A stretch of 64,000 bases of DNA, from assembly GCA_023515745.1 (NCBI GenBank), contig JALECJ010000257.1, positions 436,687-500,686 on the forward strand, written 5' to 3'. Position numbers and translations under genes: made by a program. Below the pieces are notes generated by a model. The model was not told where the DNA came from, ran no database searches, and saw only the letters and a list, made by a program, of their open reading frames with translations. This stretch comes from Amoeboaphelidium protococcarum. Taxonomy: Eukaryota > Aphelidiomycota > Aphelidea. Positions within the stretch are counted from its first letter, which is position 1. Each line of letters begins with the position of its first letter. Shown piece after piece: positions 21,775 through 35,500 of this stretch.

Positions 21775-24700
21775 ATGCAAGTAGTACATTAGGAAGTATT
21801 TGGTCCAACTGGAGTCAATTTGTCCATTTCGGCCTAGTTCACTGGAGTTAGGAGATAGGATTTGATAGTGGTTAAGAGCAACGTTCTAACTATATATCAT
21901 CTATATAATAATACTATTAGTGCCTCTACTGATAATAACAATAATTAAGTTCATCGACTGGTACATTATTATTCTGAAAAGTTTCTTCAAAATATCAGTG
22001 ATATCAAAGCAGTCAGGAATTAGATAACTTAATGTGATTTATTATTAGTATGCTTTGCAGATGCTAAATTATCTATTCTGGCTTGGGATTCTAATCATTT
22101 CTAGACGGAAACTGTATCGCTGCACTTCTTTGAGGATGAGGTGATCCGCAGTGCTTACGGTATTAAAGTGGCTCCCAGTATACGCGTCGATTAGCATTAA
22201 TATCCACGATGTGCTGTTATGCGAATGGCTGGCGATTTGTTGGCTTTTATACCTTTTAAAGATGGCAAATTATCAGCTGCGTAATCTAATACCTTCAATA
22301 GTAACAATAACAATAGTTTAAATAATAACATCATTAATAATCTAACGCATCCGTCCTTTGTGGTGCAGGGAAGAGATATAGATCATAGAATTGTGAATAT
22401 AATAGACTTTGTATTTATGCCCGGTTATCAGTAGCCTACTATTGCCGTACTCTGCTAGCCTGTACCTACATGGTCTGGCAGTTTAAATAAGGTGCGCGAT
22501 AACTCTATAGTTATCCTGGTATCTATTGATTTGCAGTAGAAATCGTTCTCTGTCATTGGATCGTGTCAAGGTCTCCCATTTGATTTGTATAAAATATTAG
22601 ACTGCGGACATTAATCACTTGGAGGTGCTTTGTGTCTTGGTGTTAATGAATTGGTTTATATTGACAGTAATTTCAAGGCTGTAGGTGTGTCGATGAATGG
22701 ATTCAGTCGGATCACTTCGAAACTTTCAATGATTGATTACTCTCATTTAAAGTTGGATTTGGACTTTGCTTGTGCCTTGATGATATCTTCTTCTAACCGC
22801 GCCCTTATCTCCCTTAAAGATGGTAATCTGATTATGGTTACATTCGTTAATGATGGAGGTATCAGAGGTGGCATTAGCAAGATTGAAGTGTAAAAGATTG
22901 GTCGCACAGTGGAGTTTGTTAATTCGATGACACTGTACCAGGACAATTTTCTATTCATCGGCTCATGTAATATTAAATCCTTGTTGTTGCGTCTTTCTGG
23001 AAAGCTTGTTAGTGTTAAATCTGCTTAACGAGATGGCAATGTATAATCTAGCTCTATTGTACAAGATTCTAATGCCGATATGGATTTGGATGATTTGGAT
23101 GCCCTTCTTGGACTAGATCAAGATGATAATGATGATAATGCTAATTCAGTTACTGCCGTCCCATCTTAGTAGGATACTCAATAATAGAATGCTAGCGATC
23201 TGCAGTCTCTTTCTTCATCTTCGCTGCCAGACTTGCCCGATGATTAATGGTATTATATTGTGGATGAGATCCCTTGTCTATCTATGAGTAAGAAATATGC
23301 GATTGGTGAATCCTTGAATGGAGTTTACTTGAATGATTTGAATCCAGGCGTTGATAAGCCTTTAGAATTCGTTGTGTGTAATGGAGTTGGGCGACACAGT
23401 TCTTTGTCCATCTTGAGGGAGAATCTTGTGCCTATCATAGTCAATTCTTATGATATTAAAATGTCCATGATGTAGATGTGGACTGTTAATGCTGCAGCTG
23501 TAGCAAAGAATAACGATTAGAAATGCTTGTTGTTTTCCTCTGTGTAAACTGCTGATGCTAATGATGACGTGAGGTATGGCACTATGATCTTATAGTCATC
23601 TAGAGGTGAATTGAGAGAAGTCACGATGGAATTTAGTGCTTTCAAGACTTAAGATGCGTAAACTTTACATGTTGGCATTGTGAAAGCGAATAATAGTTCA
23701 AGGATGGCACTGGTTCAAGTCTGCAAATAAGCGATGCTGGCCTATTCACTTGATGGTCGCCAGGTGCTTGCCCAACTGGACGTGAGTGATATGAATGTTG
23801 ATAGCCATTAGAGTGATTATTCCATCATTAACGCATTTACTTCCGATAGATTGTTATTTTGCTTGCTCAATACCGGTCATTTATTATGCTTTGAGATGGG
23901 CGGTGATGACAAGTTCCGTTAACGATGGCAAGTTACCGATGTGGATACCGCATGTTTACACTCGTCTACTGACTAAACGAGATGTCAAATAGTGGCTATA
24001 TGTGGTACAGCTATGGTTTTTCTTGATAGCGAGTCTGGGTAGAATGTGAAGTCTTTTGCTGGAGTAGACTCTAGGATAATGCGTCCCATAAATATAGCGT
24101 AATCTGATTAGCGTCTATCTAATGATGATAAGATCCAAGAAGTCATGTCCTTTGAGACGAGCCGCGGCTCTTAGATTGTCGTGTTATTAAATGGAAGGCA
24201 TCACCTAATGGTATACCAATAGTTTAATATCCGCAAGAATACATTTTGTGGATTCAAAAAAATCCAAACTATTCTAGCACATCCTTGTTATGATGATAGA
24301 GCGGAATAGCGGCAGCTTTATGCGTTCTCCTAGATCCGAGGATTATAATCATCGACTGGCGCGTTCTATCATGGCATATTTGTAGGTGGGAAGATGCCTC
24401 ATTTCGTATATTACAACGACAGAGAAGAGCTTATCGCTCGACCAATGGCTTTGGATGGTCCGGTTTTGAGTTTCTCATAGATATCAAATACAACTCAACT
24501 TGATGGATTCGTCTACTTTAATTCTCAAAATCAATTGAGAGTTTGTGATTGTGAAGATGGATTTGATCTATCGCTGCGGTGGCCATAGAAGGTTGTACCT
24601 CTTAATGATTCAATGTCCGATGATACTCCTCTGTAAGCGTCAGACCTCCTTTACTTGCGCCACTCATAAAAGTATTGTCTGGTTGCGTATAAAGATGTAG

Positions 24701-25926
24701 AATTTAATGCGCCGAAAGAGGAAGTAGTTCCTCCTAGAGCGGATAAAAAGGATCTCAATGATGTCGATGCGGTGTTTGACCAGAAAGAGGTGACCAACAT
24801 CAAGGCTGAGCCCAAGTAGTTTCTGCCCACTTAGAGAAGCTTTAGCATCCGGCTCATGTCTCCAGTGACATGGCAGAGTGTTGATAGCTTTGATTTTGAA
24901 GAACATGAGCAGGTTACTGCTGCGTGCTATGCTGATCTCACTGTTAAAGTCAGTGGACTGGAGCAGTTAAGAACGTACCTCATCATAGGCACCATGTATG
25001 TACTGGGAGAAGATCATTATGCCAAAGGTAAGGTGCATATTTTTGAAATTGTTCAAGTCATCCCTGAGGCGAATCGCCCAGAGACTAATCACAAACTCAA
25101 GCATGTAATTAGCGAAGAGGTTAAAGGTGGTCCAGTCACGGCACTCTGTGTGCTGGAAGGGAATCTATGTGTCGCCATTAGTTCTAAAGTCATGATGTTC
25201 TCATTTGAAAATATGCAAAATCTGCTTGGTATTGCCTTTTATGAGACAACCACTTACATTACCAGCATGAAGGCACTCAAAAGTTTCCTTATCGTCGGCG
25301 ATGTGCAGAATAGTGTATGGTTCTTTGTGTATTAGGAGGAGCCTTCTAAACTAGCAGTTCTGGGCAGAGATTATCACAAATTCGCGGTGGTGGATCTGCA
25401 GTTCATGGCAGACTAGAACCGTTTAGGATTCTTGTGTGGTGACGATGCTGGAAACATGCAAGTGCTGACTTATGCGCCGTAAAACTTGGCATCCCTGGGT
25501 GGAATGAAGTTATTACGCGCTGCTGATTACAAAGGATGCATCTTGGCACAGTTGGAGCGTGTCGGTAAGCGATCATCTTAGTAAGAACATGGAAGCCTCT
25601 ATCTCACCGTGGATGGTCGTATTGGATACTTCTGGCCAGTCAATGAGTAGTCGTTCCGTAGAATGGCCAGTGTTGCAAATTAGATGCAGAATACCACAAA
25701 ATTTCCTGGTGGATTAAATCCGAAATGGACTCATGCTTTCGATCCGTGGGATAAGCAATTTGGACAGCCTGTGCGAAATGTATTAAATGTGACTGATCTT
25801 GTATTTGATCGCGTGCTGAACAATTCATATCGCACTTAATAAAACTGGGCAAGAAATAGATCTGTAAACTTGGACAAATTGTACAAGGATTTATTTAGAT
25901 TGCAGAGCGATGCCAAATTGTCATGA
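21775..25926 (+). CDS. CPSF1: Cleavage and polyadenylation factor subunit 1 (CPSF160/Cft1)
   Basis: An intronless 1383-residue protein, near the human length of about 1440. It belongs to the CPSF1/DDB1/SF3B3 triple-propeller family and, as scaffold of CPSF, helps recognise the polyadenylation signal in pre-mRNA 3' processing. The N-terminus 'MQVVHQEVFGPTGVNLSISA' aligns with CPSF1 rather than DDB1. The C-terminal CPSF_A domain is clear: 'YVLGEDHYAKGKVHIFEI', 'KGGPVTALCVLEGNLCVAIS', 'SFLIVGDVQNSVWFFVYQEE', 'RLGFLCGDDAGNMQVLTY'. It includes dozens of TAR codons. Its last sense codon plus stop, TCA TGA, is a palindrome shared with the convergent gene on the other strand. Confidence 0.9.
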
Positions 25927-26464
25927 ATTATGATCTTATGCTTTACGGCTTGTCTAAATAGAAAAGTAGTTTTCAATTTGCTTTTACTTTAGTTGACGTT
26001 CAGCTTCTTCAGGTGGGACTTTGAAGCCGTAATAGTCAACTTCATTCAAATTTACGCTTGCTGAATCCAAGATTAACATTTGCAGCTCTCTATTATCAAC
26101 AACATACTCTTAACTTTGTGTTTATGTATTCGCATTCGGTTGTATGATGTGTTTATCTTTCAAGCTTTATCCAAATCGCCATTTATACAGCACTAGTAGA
26201 TCTTGACTCTCCAAAACTTTACAGTACTCGTCAGACTCCGTTTACTCAGCATCAGGTCGTACCACGAAACCAAACAATTCCTATAAAGATAGACATAACG
26301 CGTAACATTTAATAAAATTAAAATTTATGATAGCCTACTTGAAGTCGCGTATTAATCGATTATTCAAAAGACTAATGAAAAGATTCCGGTAGATACAAAG
26401 TCAGACGCACCAACCTTTGTGTGCCATCCATGAGATAGTGTACACTAGAATTCAATCTCTTCAT
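25921..26464 (-). CDS. Uncharacterised 161-aa protein convergent with CPSF1
   Basis: Exons 26339-26464 and 25921-26280 with a 58-nt intron (GTAGGC..TTATAG) join in phase. The product starts 'MKRLNSSVHYLMDGTQRLVR', continues 'ELFGFVVRPDAEQTESDEYC', and ends in a Lys/Gln-rich helix ('PPEEAERQLKQKQIENYF'). No known domain is recognised. Its final Ser codon and TGA occupy the same six bases, read on the other strand, as the CPSF1 stop, so the two coding regions overlap tail to tail by 6 bp. The consistent splicing and composition support a real gene. Confidence 0.65.
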
Positions 26465-26692
26465 AATGGCGCGCGTTTCAATCAAGAGAGAACAATGCCT
26501 ACAGTATTCCTCTGACAGCGTTATAAACGACGAGATTTGGTTTCATCTCTCAAAAAGTGTTGCCCCTGCCTGTCGAAAGCAATTGTTGTTCGATCGTCGT
26601 TAATACATTGTTGTAATTGTTTCGCTTTCCATCTTGGTAAGGCTTTTGCATCTAATTTCGTTTTTTAACTACTGTTAGCACTAGAGGTATTA

Positions 26693-28354
26693 ATGACTGC
26701 GAAATTTAGGTATATTCTGGCATGGCGTCTGTTAAATGCTCTGATTATTCAAACTTTCTTTAGTCCGGATGAGTATTATCAAGCTATAGAGCCTGCGTAT
26801 CTCAAGGCCTTTTATCCCGACTAGTTTCAGGATTTCGTATCCAACAAGTCCTATCAACAAGGATTTACAGGCGTTACATGGGAATGGAGTTAGTAGATAC
26901 GATCCCCGGTAATGGTTTACGTGCTTTCACTTTTATATCGATTGCTGCAACTTGTTAATCTGGATAGTAGATGGATGATCATTCATTTGCCTAAACTACT
27001 CTCTGCCTTAATATCATCTGTTGGTGAATATTATTCGCTGCGATTTATCTCTAAATATTTCCCAAGTTTCGATAAAAATTCTATTCTTATAGTTCATCTG
27101 TGCTGGTGGTATTAGATATTCACTAGTGGGCGCTATTTAAGTAACACTGTGGAGCAGTGTCTGACAACCGTGGCACTATACTATTGGCCTTGGAATGGAG
27201 ATTATACGCGTATTTATACATCTGTCACTATTGCACTGGTATCATTCTGTATACGGCCGACATCACCCATTATATGGATATATCTATTCATAATGTTAAT
27301 AATTCGTAATGTTCCATTCAAGAGGTGGTTTCAAGCTGTCACACTATGCTCCATCCTCGGTGTCATTGTGATCTCACTCTCTACCGTGTTGGATACGGTC
27401 TTCTACTCTGCGACAACTTCGTCACTTTACAACTTTATTCAGTTTAATCTCATACAGAACTTGTCGTCTTTTTATGGAATCCATTCTCCATGGTGGTATA
27501 TAACATCTGGTTTGCCAACCATATTGCTAACATTTACTCCATTTGCCTACTTGGCTGTAACTGTCAATATAACTGGTGTTGGGTCAAGAGAAAGTTCTAC
27601 ATTGTCCTCATCTAGGTAGTAACAGTAGTAAATACTTTTAGATTGTACATGGTCTCTTATTTTGACAGTTGGAATGCTTTCATTGGTTCAGCATAAGGAA
27701 TTCAGGTTTCTATCTTCTTTGTATTTACCTCTTATGCTGTTATCGATATAAGGCGTGGATATGGTTCTCACGTTCATCATCAACAAAAAGGGTGCCAGAA
27801 GATTTGGTAAGGCTTTATTCTGGTTTACAGTATCAGTGTAATTGATTGCCGGCCTGTACTTTGCTTTAGTGCATCAGCGAGGTGTCTTGGAACTTATGGA
27901 TGTGTTGCACCAGGACAGAGAGGTAATGTTGAAATAGCCTGAAGCGTAACAGTTTAGTGTTCTATTTGCAATGCCGTGTCACTCTACTCCATGGTTCAGT
28001 ATGTTTCATCGAAAGTCCCTAGGTGGTAATTCCTTTAATGATAAGAGTGATGATCTCCCGCGGATGCATTACTTAACTTGTTTACCACCTCTCAATGCTG
28101 ATGCCGCGTAAATGGATAATTATCAAGATGAGAGCGACATATTTTATCAGGATCCTGTTAAGTATTTAAATGCACTGCTGTCTGAACAACTTTACTCTCA
28201 CGTTGTTTTATTCAAGGATTTGGAATCTGAAGCTATTCTGTCTATATTAAGCGCTTATAAGTATTAAGTCTCTAAAAGTATCTTTAACAGTCATTTCCAC
28301 GATGATAGGCGGCGACAAGGTGATATTTTGATATACAGACCAACTCACGGATGA
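26693..28354 (+). CDS. GPI10: GPI mannosyltransferase III (PIG-B/Gpi10)
   Basis: An intronless 553-residue multi-pass ER membrane protein; human PIG-B is 554. It adds the third mannose to the GPI-anchor precursor using dolichol-phosphate-mannose. Family marks: the lumenal catalytic 'SPDEYYQAIEPAY' near residue 25-40 (the conserved Asp-Glu of GT22 enzymes), 'GFTGVTWEWSQQIRSP', the later 'QHKEFRFLSSLYLPLML', and the C-terminal 'AMPCHSTPWFSMFH'. At least eight hydrophobic segments are visible. Conserved Gln positions are encoded by TAG, for example in 'YPD(TAG)F'. GPI2-, SMP3- or ALG9-type relatives are less likely because of the CHSTP motif. Confidence 0.88.
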
Positions 28355-28679
28355 CATGTTGATGATTAAAACGTCGTTCTCTACATGTTCAAAGAAACTC
28401 TTTATTATGATACGGTCTTAGTTAACGTCTGAATATTATCAATACTGTACTTAGTTTCTCTCTCTCTCTATAACAAGTAAAGATTCAGCGCTCGTTCCGT
28501 TCAGCGCACACTGTAAATTTCTGTGTGATCGTCGTGGCGATCGGCGATTTCTTCTTCTTCTTCCTTAGTTAACGTAAGTGTAATTTGAATCTACCACGCT
28601 CTTCCCGATAAGTTCAGTGTACCTCTATTTTGTTTAATCAGTTATCTTGTTGTAACTCAGGTTAGATACAAACAGCAGT
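28355..28679. other. Intergenic, likely SPF1 promoter
   Basis: Spacer between two plus-strand genes. It holds a short CT microsatellite (about 28458-28469) and a CTTCTTCTTCTTCC tract near 28550. I see no gene in it. Confidence 0.4.
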
Positions 28680-31600
28680 ATGAGCGTATTGGTGGAAAGT
28701 AAATCGTTTAATAAGGTTCTTTTGTATGCGGAAGTTCCAGTGTGGAGACACGTTTATGCTCTTCCTTATGCCATGGTTGTATATCCTGGTCTGATCTACT
28801 TGTGGATGAATACGCCTGTAATGGAGTCTATATTCGGACACTTGGAATATTTTTACATCTTGGTTGGATTCGCTGTCACCGTGAATGTACTTTTGTATCT
28901 GTGCTGTCATTGGTCCGTCTATTTGAATAGCGTTCTATGTTATGCCAGATCCATGACGGTCCACTCTGCCAGTCACGTTTACATTTAGCCGTTCAAGACT
29001 TAGATGAAGACTGAACTCGTAAAGCTTAAATCTCAGCGATTGTCTTCTAGTTAAAAAGAGTAGAGTCTGTATTTTGAGTATTAAAAGAAGAAGTTCATCT
29101 AAAATTAGGACAAGAAGCGATTTGAATCTGTCCAGTATCCTGTTAGTGGTCCGCTGAGTAGTTATACTGATTACTCCGGATTAACTCAGCAGTAGGTGAA
29201 GTAATGTCGCGCAGAGTATGGCCTTAATGAATTTGATATTCCGATGCCCACGTTCCAAGAGCTATTTAAAGAGCATGCAGTCGCACCATTCTTTGTGTTC
29301 CAGGTGTTTTGTGTGGCTCTATGGTTTATGGATGAGTATTGGTACTATTCCCTGTTCACTCTGGCGATGCTATTTGTATTTGAAAGTACCGTGGTATTTC
29401 AGCGTTTGCGTAATCTGAGAGAGTTGCGTTCAATGACACAGCCGCCGATTGATATTAATGTTTATCGGGATGGACAGTGGTCCATGATCAAGTCTAATTT
29501 CTTGATGCCTGGTGACCTGGTGTCTGTGGAAAGACCTGCTGATGATGACACTGCCCTGCCTTGTGATATGCTGCTATTGCGCGGTCGTGCTGTTGTAAAT
29601 GAAGCACTTTTAACTGGAGAGTCGACACCTCTAGTTAAGGAGGCTGTTGATGTATCTACTCACTAGTAGAGTGATGTATACTTTGATATCAATGATGAAC
29701 AGTTCAAGTCTTTTGTCCTATTTGGAGGAACTAAAGTTCTATAAACTCTTCATACTGAGCCATCGCTTAATGATAAAGGTAATGTCATGTCTGACGGCGA
29801 GATTCCTTCCAGTAGTAAATAGGATCGTATATCTGCACCTCCAAGCACTAGTAATGGATGCCTGGCGTATGTTTTGAGAACTGGTTTTGCCACCACGTAG
29901 GGAAAGTTGGTGAGGACAATGATATTCTCCTCTGAGCGTGTGACTGCCAACAACAAGGAGTCCTTATTCTTTATCCTATTTTTGCTGATATTTGCCATTG
30001 GTGCATCTTATCATGTTTGGACCACAGGACTCAAAGATGGAAGAAAGAAGTCTAAACTCATCTTGGATTGTATCATGATTTTGACCAGTGTTGTGCCTCC
30101 AGAACTTCCCATGGAGTTATCACTCGCCGTCAATTAGAGCTTGATGGCACTGTCTAAGAAGGCCATCTTCTGTCTGGAACCATTTCGCATTCCATTCGCT
30201 GGTAAGATTGATGTCTGCTGCTTTGACAAGACTGGTACCCTGACTGAGGAGGATTTGAATTTGGATGGTATTGCCGTGCTGGGTGATGGAGATTCTAAAT
30301 AGGTTTTGACGCCTGCTAATGCAATTCCGTTGTAATCTCAGCTGGCTCTGGGGAGTTGTCACTCTTTGCTGTAGATTGATGGTAAAGTTGTTGGCGACCC
30401 TCTTGAGTAGGCTGTGCTGTCTGCCATTGGATGGAATATAAGTAGAGATGACGATGAAAGTGTTGAAATCGTTTCTGTCCATGGGAAGACTAATAGCTCT
30501 AGTAGTGGTGGGAGTAAAGTTGATGTCATTGGCAGGATAAAGTCTGTTAAGAAGTTTCCATTCGCATCATCATTGAAAAGAATGGGAAATGTTAGTTAAA
30601 TTGTTGGTCATCTTCCTGGAGTTGCTGTTAACAAGAATTAGCTTCTAGTTTCTGTAAAGGGCGCCCCTGAGGTTATGAAATCAATGTTCAAGGATATCAA
30701 GGCAGAGCAATATGACAAAGTGTACACTCGATATGCTCTCAGTGGATCTAGAGTGTTGGCAGTGGGATACAAATGGATTTAATGTAACTTGAATGCAGCC
30801 AAGGATCTAAAGCGAGAAGATGTTGAATGTGATCTCTAGTTTGCCGGATTCCTCGTCTTTACTTCGCCATTGAAGAAGGATACCAGTGCCGCGATTAAAG
30901 AGTTGAGAGAGTCTATGCACAGAATCATCATGATCACGGGCGACAATCCTCTCACTGCGTGTTACATTGCTAAAAAGTTGAAGATTGTCCGCAAGGATGT
31001 AGTGATACTTGATTGTGCGGGTGATGATTCCTAATCTTTGCAGTATCGAACCAGTGATGGCAAAGTTGTCTAAGAGTTTTATACTTCGTAAGGTGGTAAG
31101 GATAAGAACTCTGCCAGTGTTAATGATCACACCAAATTGATTTTACAATATGATATCTGCTGCACGGGGCCTGCTTTAGAATAGATACATTCATTGCCCA
31201 TCTACAAAGACATGTTGGTGCATAAAATTTGGGTATATGCTCGCACGTCACCGTCGTAGAAGGAAGTTATTCTACATCGTCTGAAGGAATAGGATTATGT
31301 CACTCTTATGTGCGGTGATGGTACGAATGATGTGGGTGCTCTAAAGTCTGCAGATGTTGGAGTGGCCTTGCTGGATGGCACAGCTGAAGATTTGGAGAAG
31401 ATTGCCAAGACTATGCAGTTGAGACGGATGCAAGAGATGTAGGCTAAGCAGGAAGAGTTGTTCAAGTCTTGGGGTCGTAATATTCCGGACAATGTTCGAT
31501 CCTAGTAGCAGAGATAGGTGTAGAGTCTTATTTAATCCATAGATTCACCAGACGATGTACCAATACTGAAGTTTGGTGATGCTTCTGTGGCTGCATCGTT

Positions 31601-32342
31601 CACTTCCAAGATTGGCTCCGTGATGTCTATCTGCGAAATTTTGCGTTAGGGAAGATGTACACTGGTCACTACGATTTAAATGTACAAGATTCTAGCGTTG
31701 AATTGTTTGATTACAGCGTTCACCTTGAGTGCTTTGTACCTAGATGGTATAAAGTATGGTGATACTCAGTTGACTCTGCAGGGATTTCTGTTGGCTGGTT
31801 GCTTTCTATTTCTGTCATGGGCTAAGCCGATCGAGCGTCTATCAAAGAAACGTCCCCTAGCCAATATCTTCAATTTGTATATCATTGGTACAGTGCTGGG
31901 TCAATTTGCTGTCCATGCCGCGTCATTGTGGTATGTAGTACAATAGACAAAGCTACTGCTACCCGAGGATTGGAAGCCTGATGAGGAGGAGAAAGAATTT
32001 GCACCTAATCTTCTGAATACGTCAGTCTACTTGATCTCACTTTCAATGCAAGTCTCCACCTTCCTTGTGAATTATGAAGGCCGTCCATTTAGAGAGAGTT
32101 TGCGTGAAAACAAACCGTTGTATTACTCACTACTATCGCTTTTGGGTATTGCGATATGCGGAGCTGCTCAGGTGAGTGTTGAACTAAACGAATGGGTTCA
32201 GCTGGTCCCAATGGAGAAGAGTTTCAGTGAGAAATTGGTTTATGTTATCCTGATGGATGTAACGTTGTGCTACGGCATAAATTATGCCTTGGAGTATCTC
32301 TTCTCTGACAATAAGAGTAAGCGCAGTCTGGACTTGGAATGA
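28680..32342 (+). CDS. SPF1: P5A-type ATPase (SPF1/ATP13A1), ER transmembrane-helix dislocase
   Basis: An intronless 1220-residue P-type ATPase, matching Spf1/ATP13A1 length. These ER pumps remove mislocalised tail-anchored or mitochondrial helices. Motifs in order: '[10 protein letters not shown]' (actuator, about residue 310), the P5-specific '[15 protein letters not shown]' (about 470), the phosphorylated '[17 protein letters not shown]' (about 515), '[14 protein letters not shown]' in the nucleotide domain, 'ARTSPSQKEVI', and '[15 protein letters not shown]' (about 875). Ten or so membrane segments, two in the N-terminal region as usual for P5A, are visible. Conserved Gln of GDPLEQA and PSQKE are TAG here, direct evidence for the code. 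'[14 protein letters not shown]' lies in the last membrane domain. Confidence 0.95.
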
Positions 32343-32545
32343 TTTATCGTTGCTACTGGACTTTCTAATATTGACTTGAAATGAACGTGGAAATAGATTC
32401 ATGCAATTGCAATTACATTTTCTCATTCATTTAGTGTTCACTTCTCTGTCGCAGATTGTACACTTCACGTAAAATGCTTTATCGTATGAAGATTTTAATA
32501 TGAACTCAAAATTTAAAGCATCTGTATACAGTATAATCAACAAAA

Positions 32546-35500
32546 TCATTTAGTGTGCGGACTACGCCTAGCAGACTGCAATAGCTGAATTCGCTCTTCT
32601 TGCCTTTGAATTTCCAAATCCAACTAATCTTACAGTTCTTTAAGTTGAGATTTCTTACGTGCATCAGATGGAGAATACTACGTGCTCATGACAGAAGTGT
32701 CAAAATGCTAATGACCCACATCATGCACATGCTGACGTTACGCCGATTGATAGGAATAGTCTGCCAAACTCTGTCGCTGCAGATTCTCTTTTAAATCATC
32801 CATAACTGTAGTGCGCAACTTATTCTCAGCCTCAGATTGTAGAAGTTTAGACTTCATTGATTGTATGGCACTATCTTTCTACTTGATCCGAGATTTCAAC
32901 TCATTTATCGTGCCAGTGGAACTGTAAGGCTACTCTCCCTTCCCATCTTCGATTGAGGCAAGTCGGTTCTACAACTGATAAATCAGAGCATCTTTAGCCT
33001 CTAATTAATCACTTAAATGCACCAAAAAGTCATCTTTGTCATTCTACTACATTACAAGGCTTTAGCTAAGACGCCGATTTTCCTCCAGCTGAAAATTCAA
33101 CTTGAAATCCATTTACTTGAGTTTCTTCGCGTATAAATTCTCGTAATATACTTCCATCACTTTCTACTACTCATTCTTCTCTTTGATGATGTTCTTCTAG
33201 TTCTGGCACTAGTCTGAAAGTTGTGCAATCTTTGTCTATAGTTCAACAATTTTTTAGTCCATAAACACTCTCTCACGCTCGAGCGAATCTTACAAATGCT
33301 GTTCAAACTCCTACTCAATTGCCGCAACTTCCTCTGCAATCTATTACTCCAAATCTGCGCGATAGTTATCAATTCTATACTAAGACTTCTCCTTCTCAAA
33401 ATCATAATCACGTCTAACACTCTCCAGCTAAATTCTGTTTGACTCTTGTAAGACACGAATCTCAGCTTACTGAGTCTCTTGAATCGCCTTGTTATCTCTG
33501 ACCAATTGTTCGTTAGCCTCTTTTAGAGATTTAATCAAGTTTTAGTACTTGGCCTTTTCCTATCTCCATTAACTTTCTTTACGACTTTCCATCTCTAAGA
33601 TCTAACCACGCAACGTAGATTACATTTCACTTTGAAGGTGATTCTCTCTGTCAGCGTACGATTAGCATTTGGAAGTCAGTTCTGCAATAACTCCATCTTT
33701 GTGATGAAGATCTTGCTGTAGTTGAACAATTTACATGTCTTAATCCTTTACTCTAAGATTAAGCTAATCAATGCGAGTCTTCAATTCATTCGCATTGTCC
33801 TAATGGGCCGATGATAGTTCATGAAGAACCTTCTACTACTCGGCCGCCAATTGTTTCAGCTCTTGCGAGGATTATTCCTTTTCACACCGCCAGTGCTCAC
33901 TGTCCTTCTACATACATGCATATACCGTATGGAGGGGGTAAAAGTTTTACACCACTCAGATTGTGATTAAGTGATTTTACCTCTGCTTTGAGAAGAGACT
34001 GCTTGAGAACTTGTACTTCATCTTGTAAACTTTTAATGGTTGAATTGCGCTCGGCCAGTAGCAAGTCAGTCTATTCGCGCTCCTTGTCCCACAGCTCCAT
34101 TTGCAGTCTCAACTTTTCCTTTATGTGCTCAAGCTGAGTTTATCTACATTCAAACTTAGAAACTAATGTCTACTGTAATTTTCATGAATTAAAAGAGCTT
34201 ACTTTTAAACATAATTATAACTAGTGCTCATTGTCAAATTAAGGTAGACCCAATAATAAGAGTACTGAGAAGTTTAAGAGTAAAAGGTTCTGTGTCTGAA
34301 ACACGTAGCGGCGATCAAAAGGTTGAAACCAAATGACGCCCTTCTGAGATTAAAGAGAGAGTCGTTAATAGCGCGCGTAGAAAGTATTTTTAAGGTCGGA
34401 ACGATGCTAGTGAAGCCAACCGTTGGTACTATGACTTGATACTGGTCATATTTGATATATTTAGGATGCCTAGTGAACACTTAGCAGAATGCATCAACCA
34501 CTGCCCGCAAGTTGGATGCGTATAAACTACATCAAAACTCACTCTGCGCACTTGCTAGCTTTACTGTATTAAAGAATTTAGTACGCTTCATGGTTTGTCA
34601 TCAAGTAGTTTTCAAATAAACTAAAGCTGTCAGAAGTTTTTACTGATTGGAGTCACAAGTTTAGAATCGTTTTATCAACAATATCAGAGAAGCTGTTTAA
34701 GTTAGCTTTCACAATATAGCAAAATTTATTGAGAGTTCACGTTTCATTTATCAAATTAAGAAGTTGCTATTAGTACGTTTCAGTTACTGCGCGCACAGAG
34801 GCTTTTAGTGACGACAATTACTCTTGACATGTTCTATAATCAGCGAGGAGCTGAGTGTGAGCAGCCTCCATTTGGTTGAGCTTGTCGTTTACGCGACTTA
34901 TCTCCTCTTCATGACCAGTTTTCAGCTAATCGGCATATTGTTCCAGCTTTTAAATATTATCATCAGCCCAGTTTGATAGATCGGTATTGTACTACTGCAA
35001 GGACGCGAAATTAGATTCGTACTCTACCAAGCGTTTTTCCATGGTCTTGATTTACGCCTTCAATGCATCATTGTCCATTTCATCAAGCTTATCCAGCGAA
35101 ATGGTCCTACTCAGGGAAAGTTGATCAGAGGATTTTCTTGGATCAGATCGAATTGATTCGCGAGTAAGTCTCTTAATCTAAGCATTACTCAATGACTACG
35201 ATCTGTATTCAGATGTACGATTTGCAGTAGAAGATTTGAGAGAATCATTCTCAATAATCAAACTCTCCATTTCGGTGTTAAGAGTCTTCAGTTCCCTATT
35301 AAGCGACTGAATAATCTCATCTTTGGAATGCAGCAGATTATCGGACTTTTTGACAGCGTCAGACAACTTGTCCTTCAGCTCCTTCACCTATTACTCGTGC
35401 TCAACCTACACTTTGTCCTGTTCAGAGAGAATTTTCTGCAATTAAAGCCTGAACCGACGTGCTGCAGATTAATCTTCATTTTACAGCTATTACTGATCAG

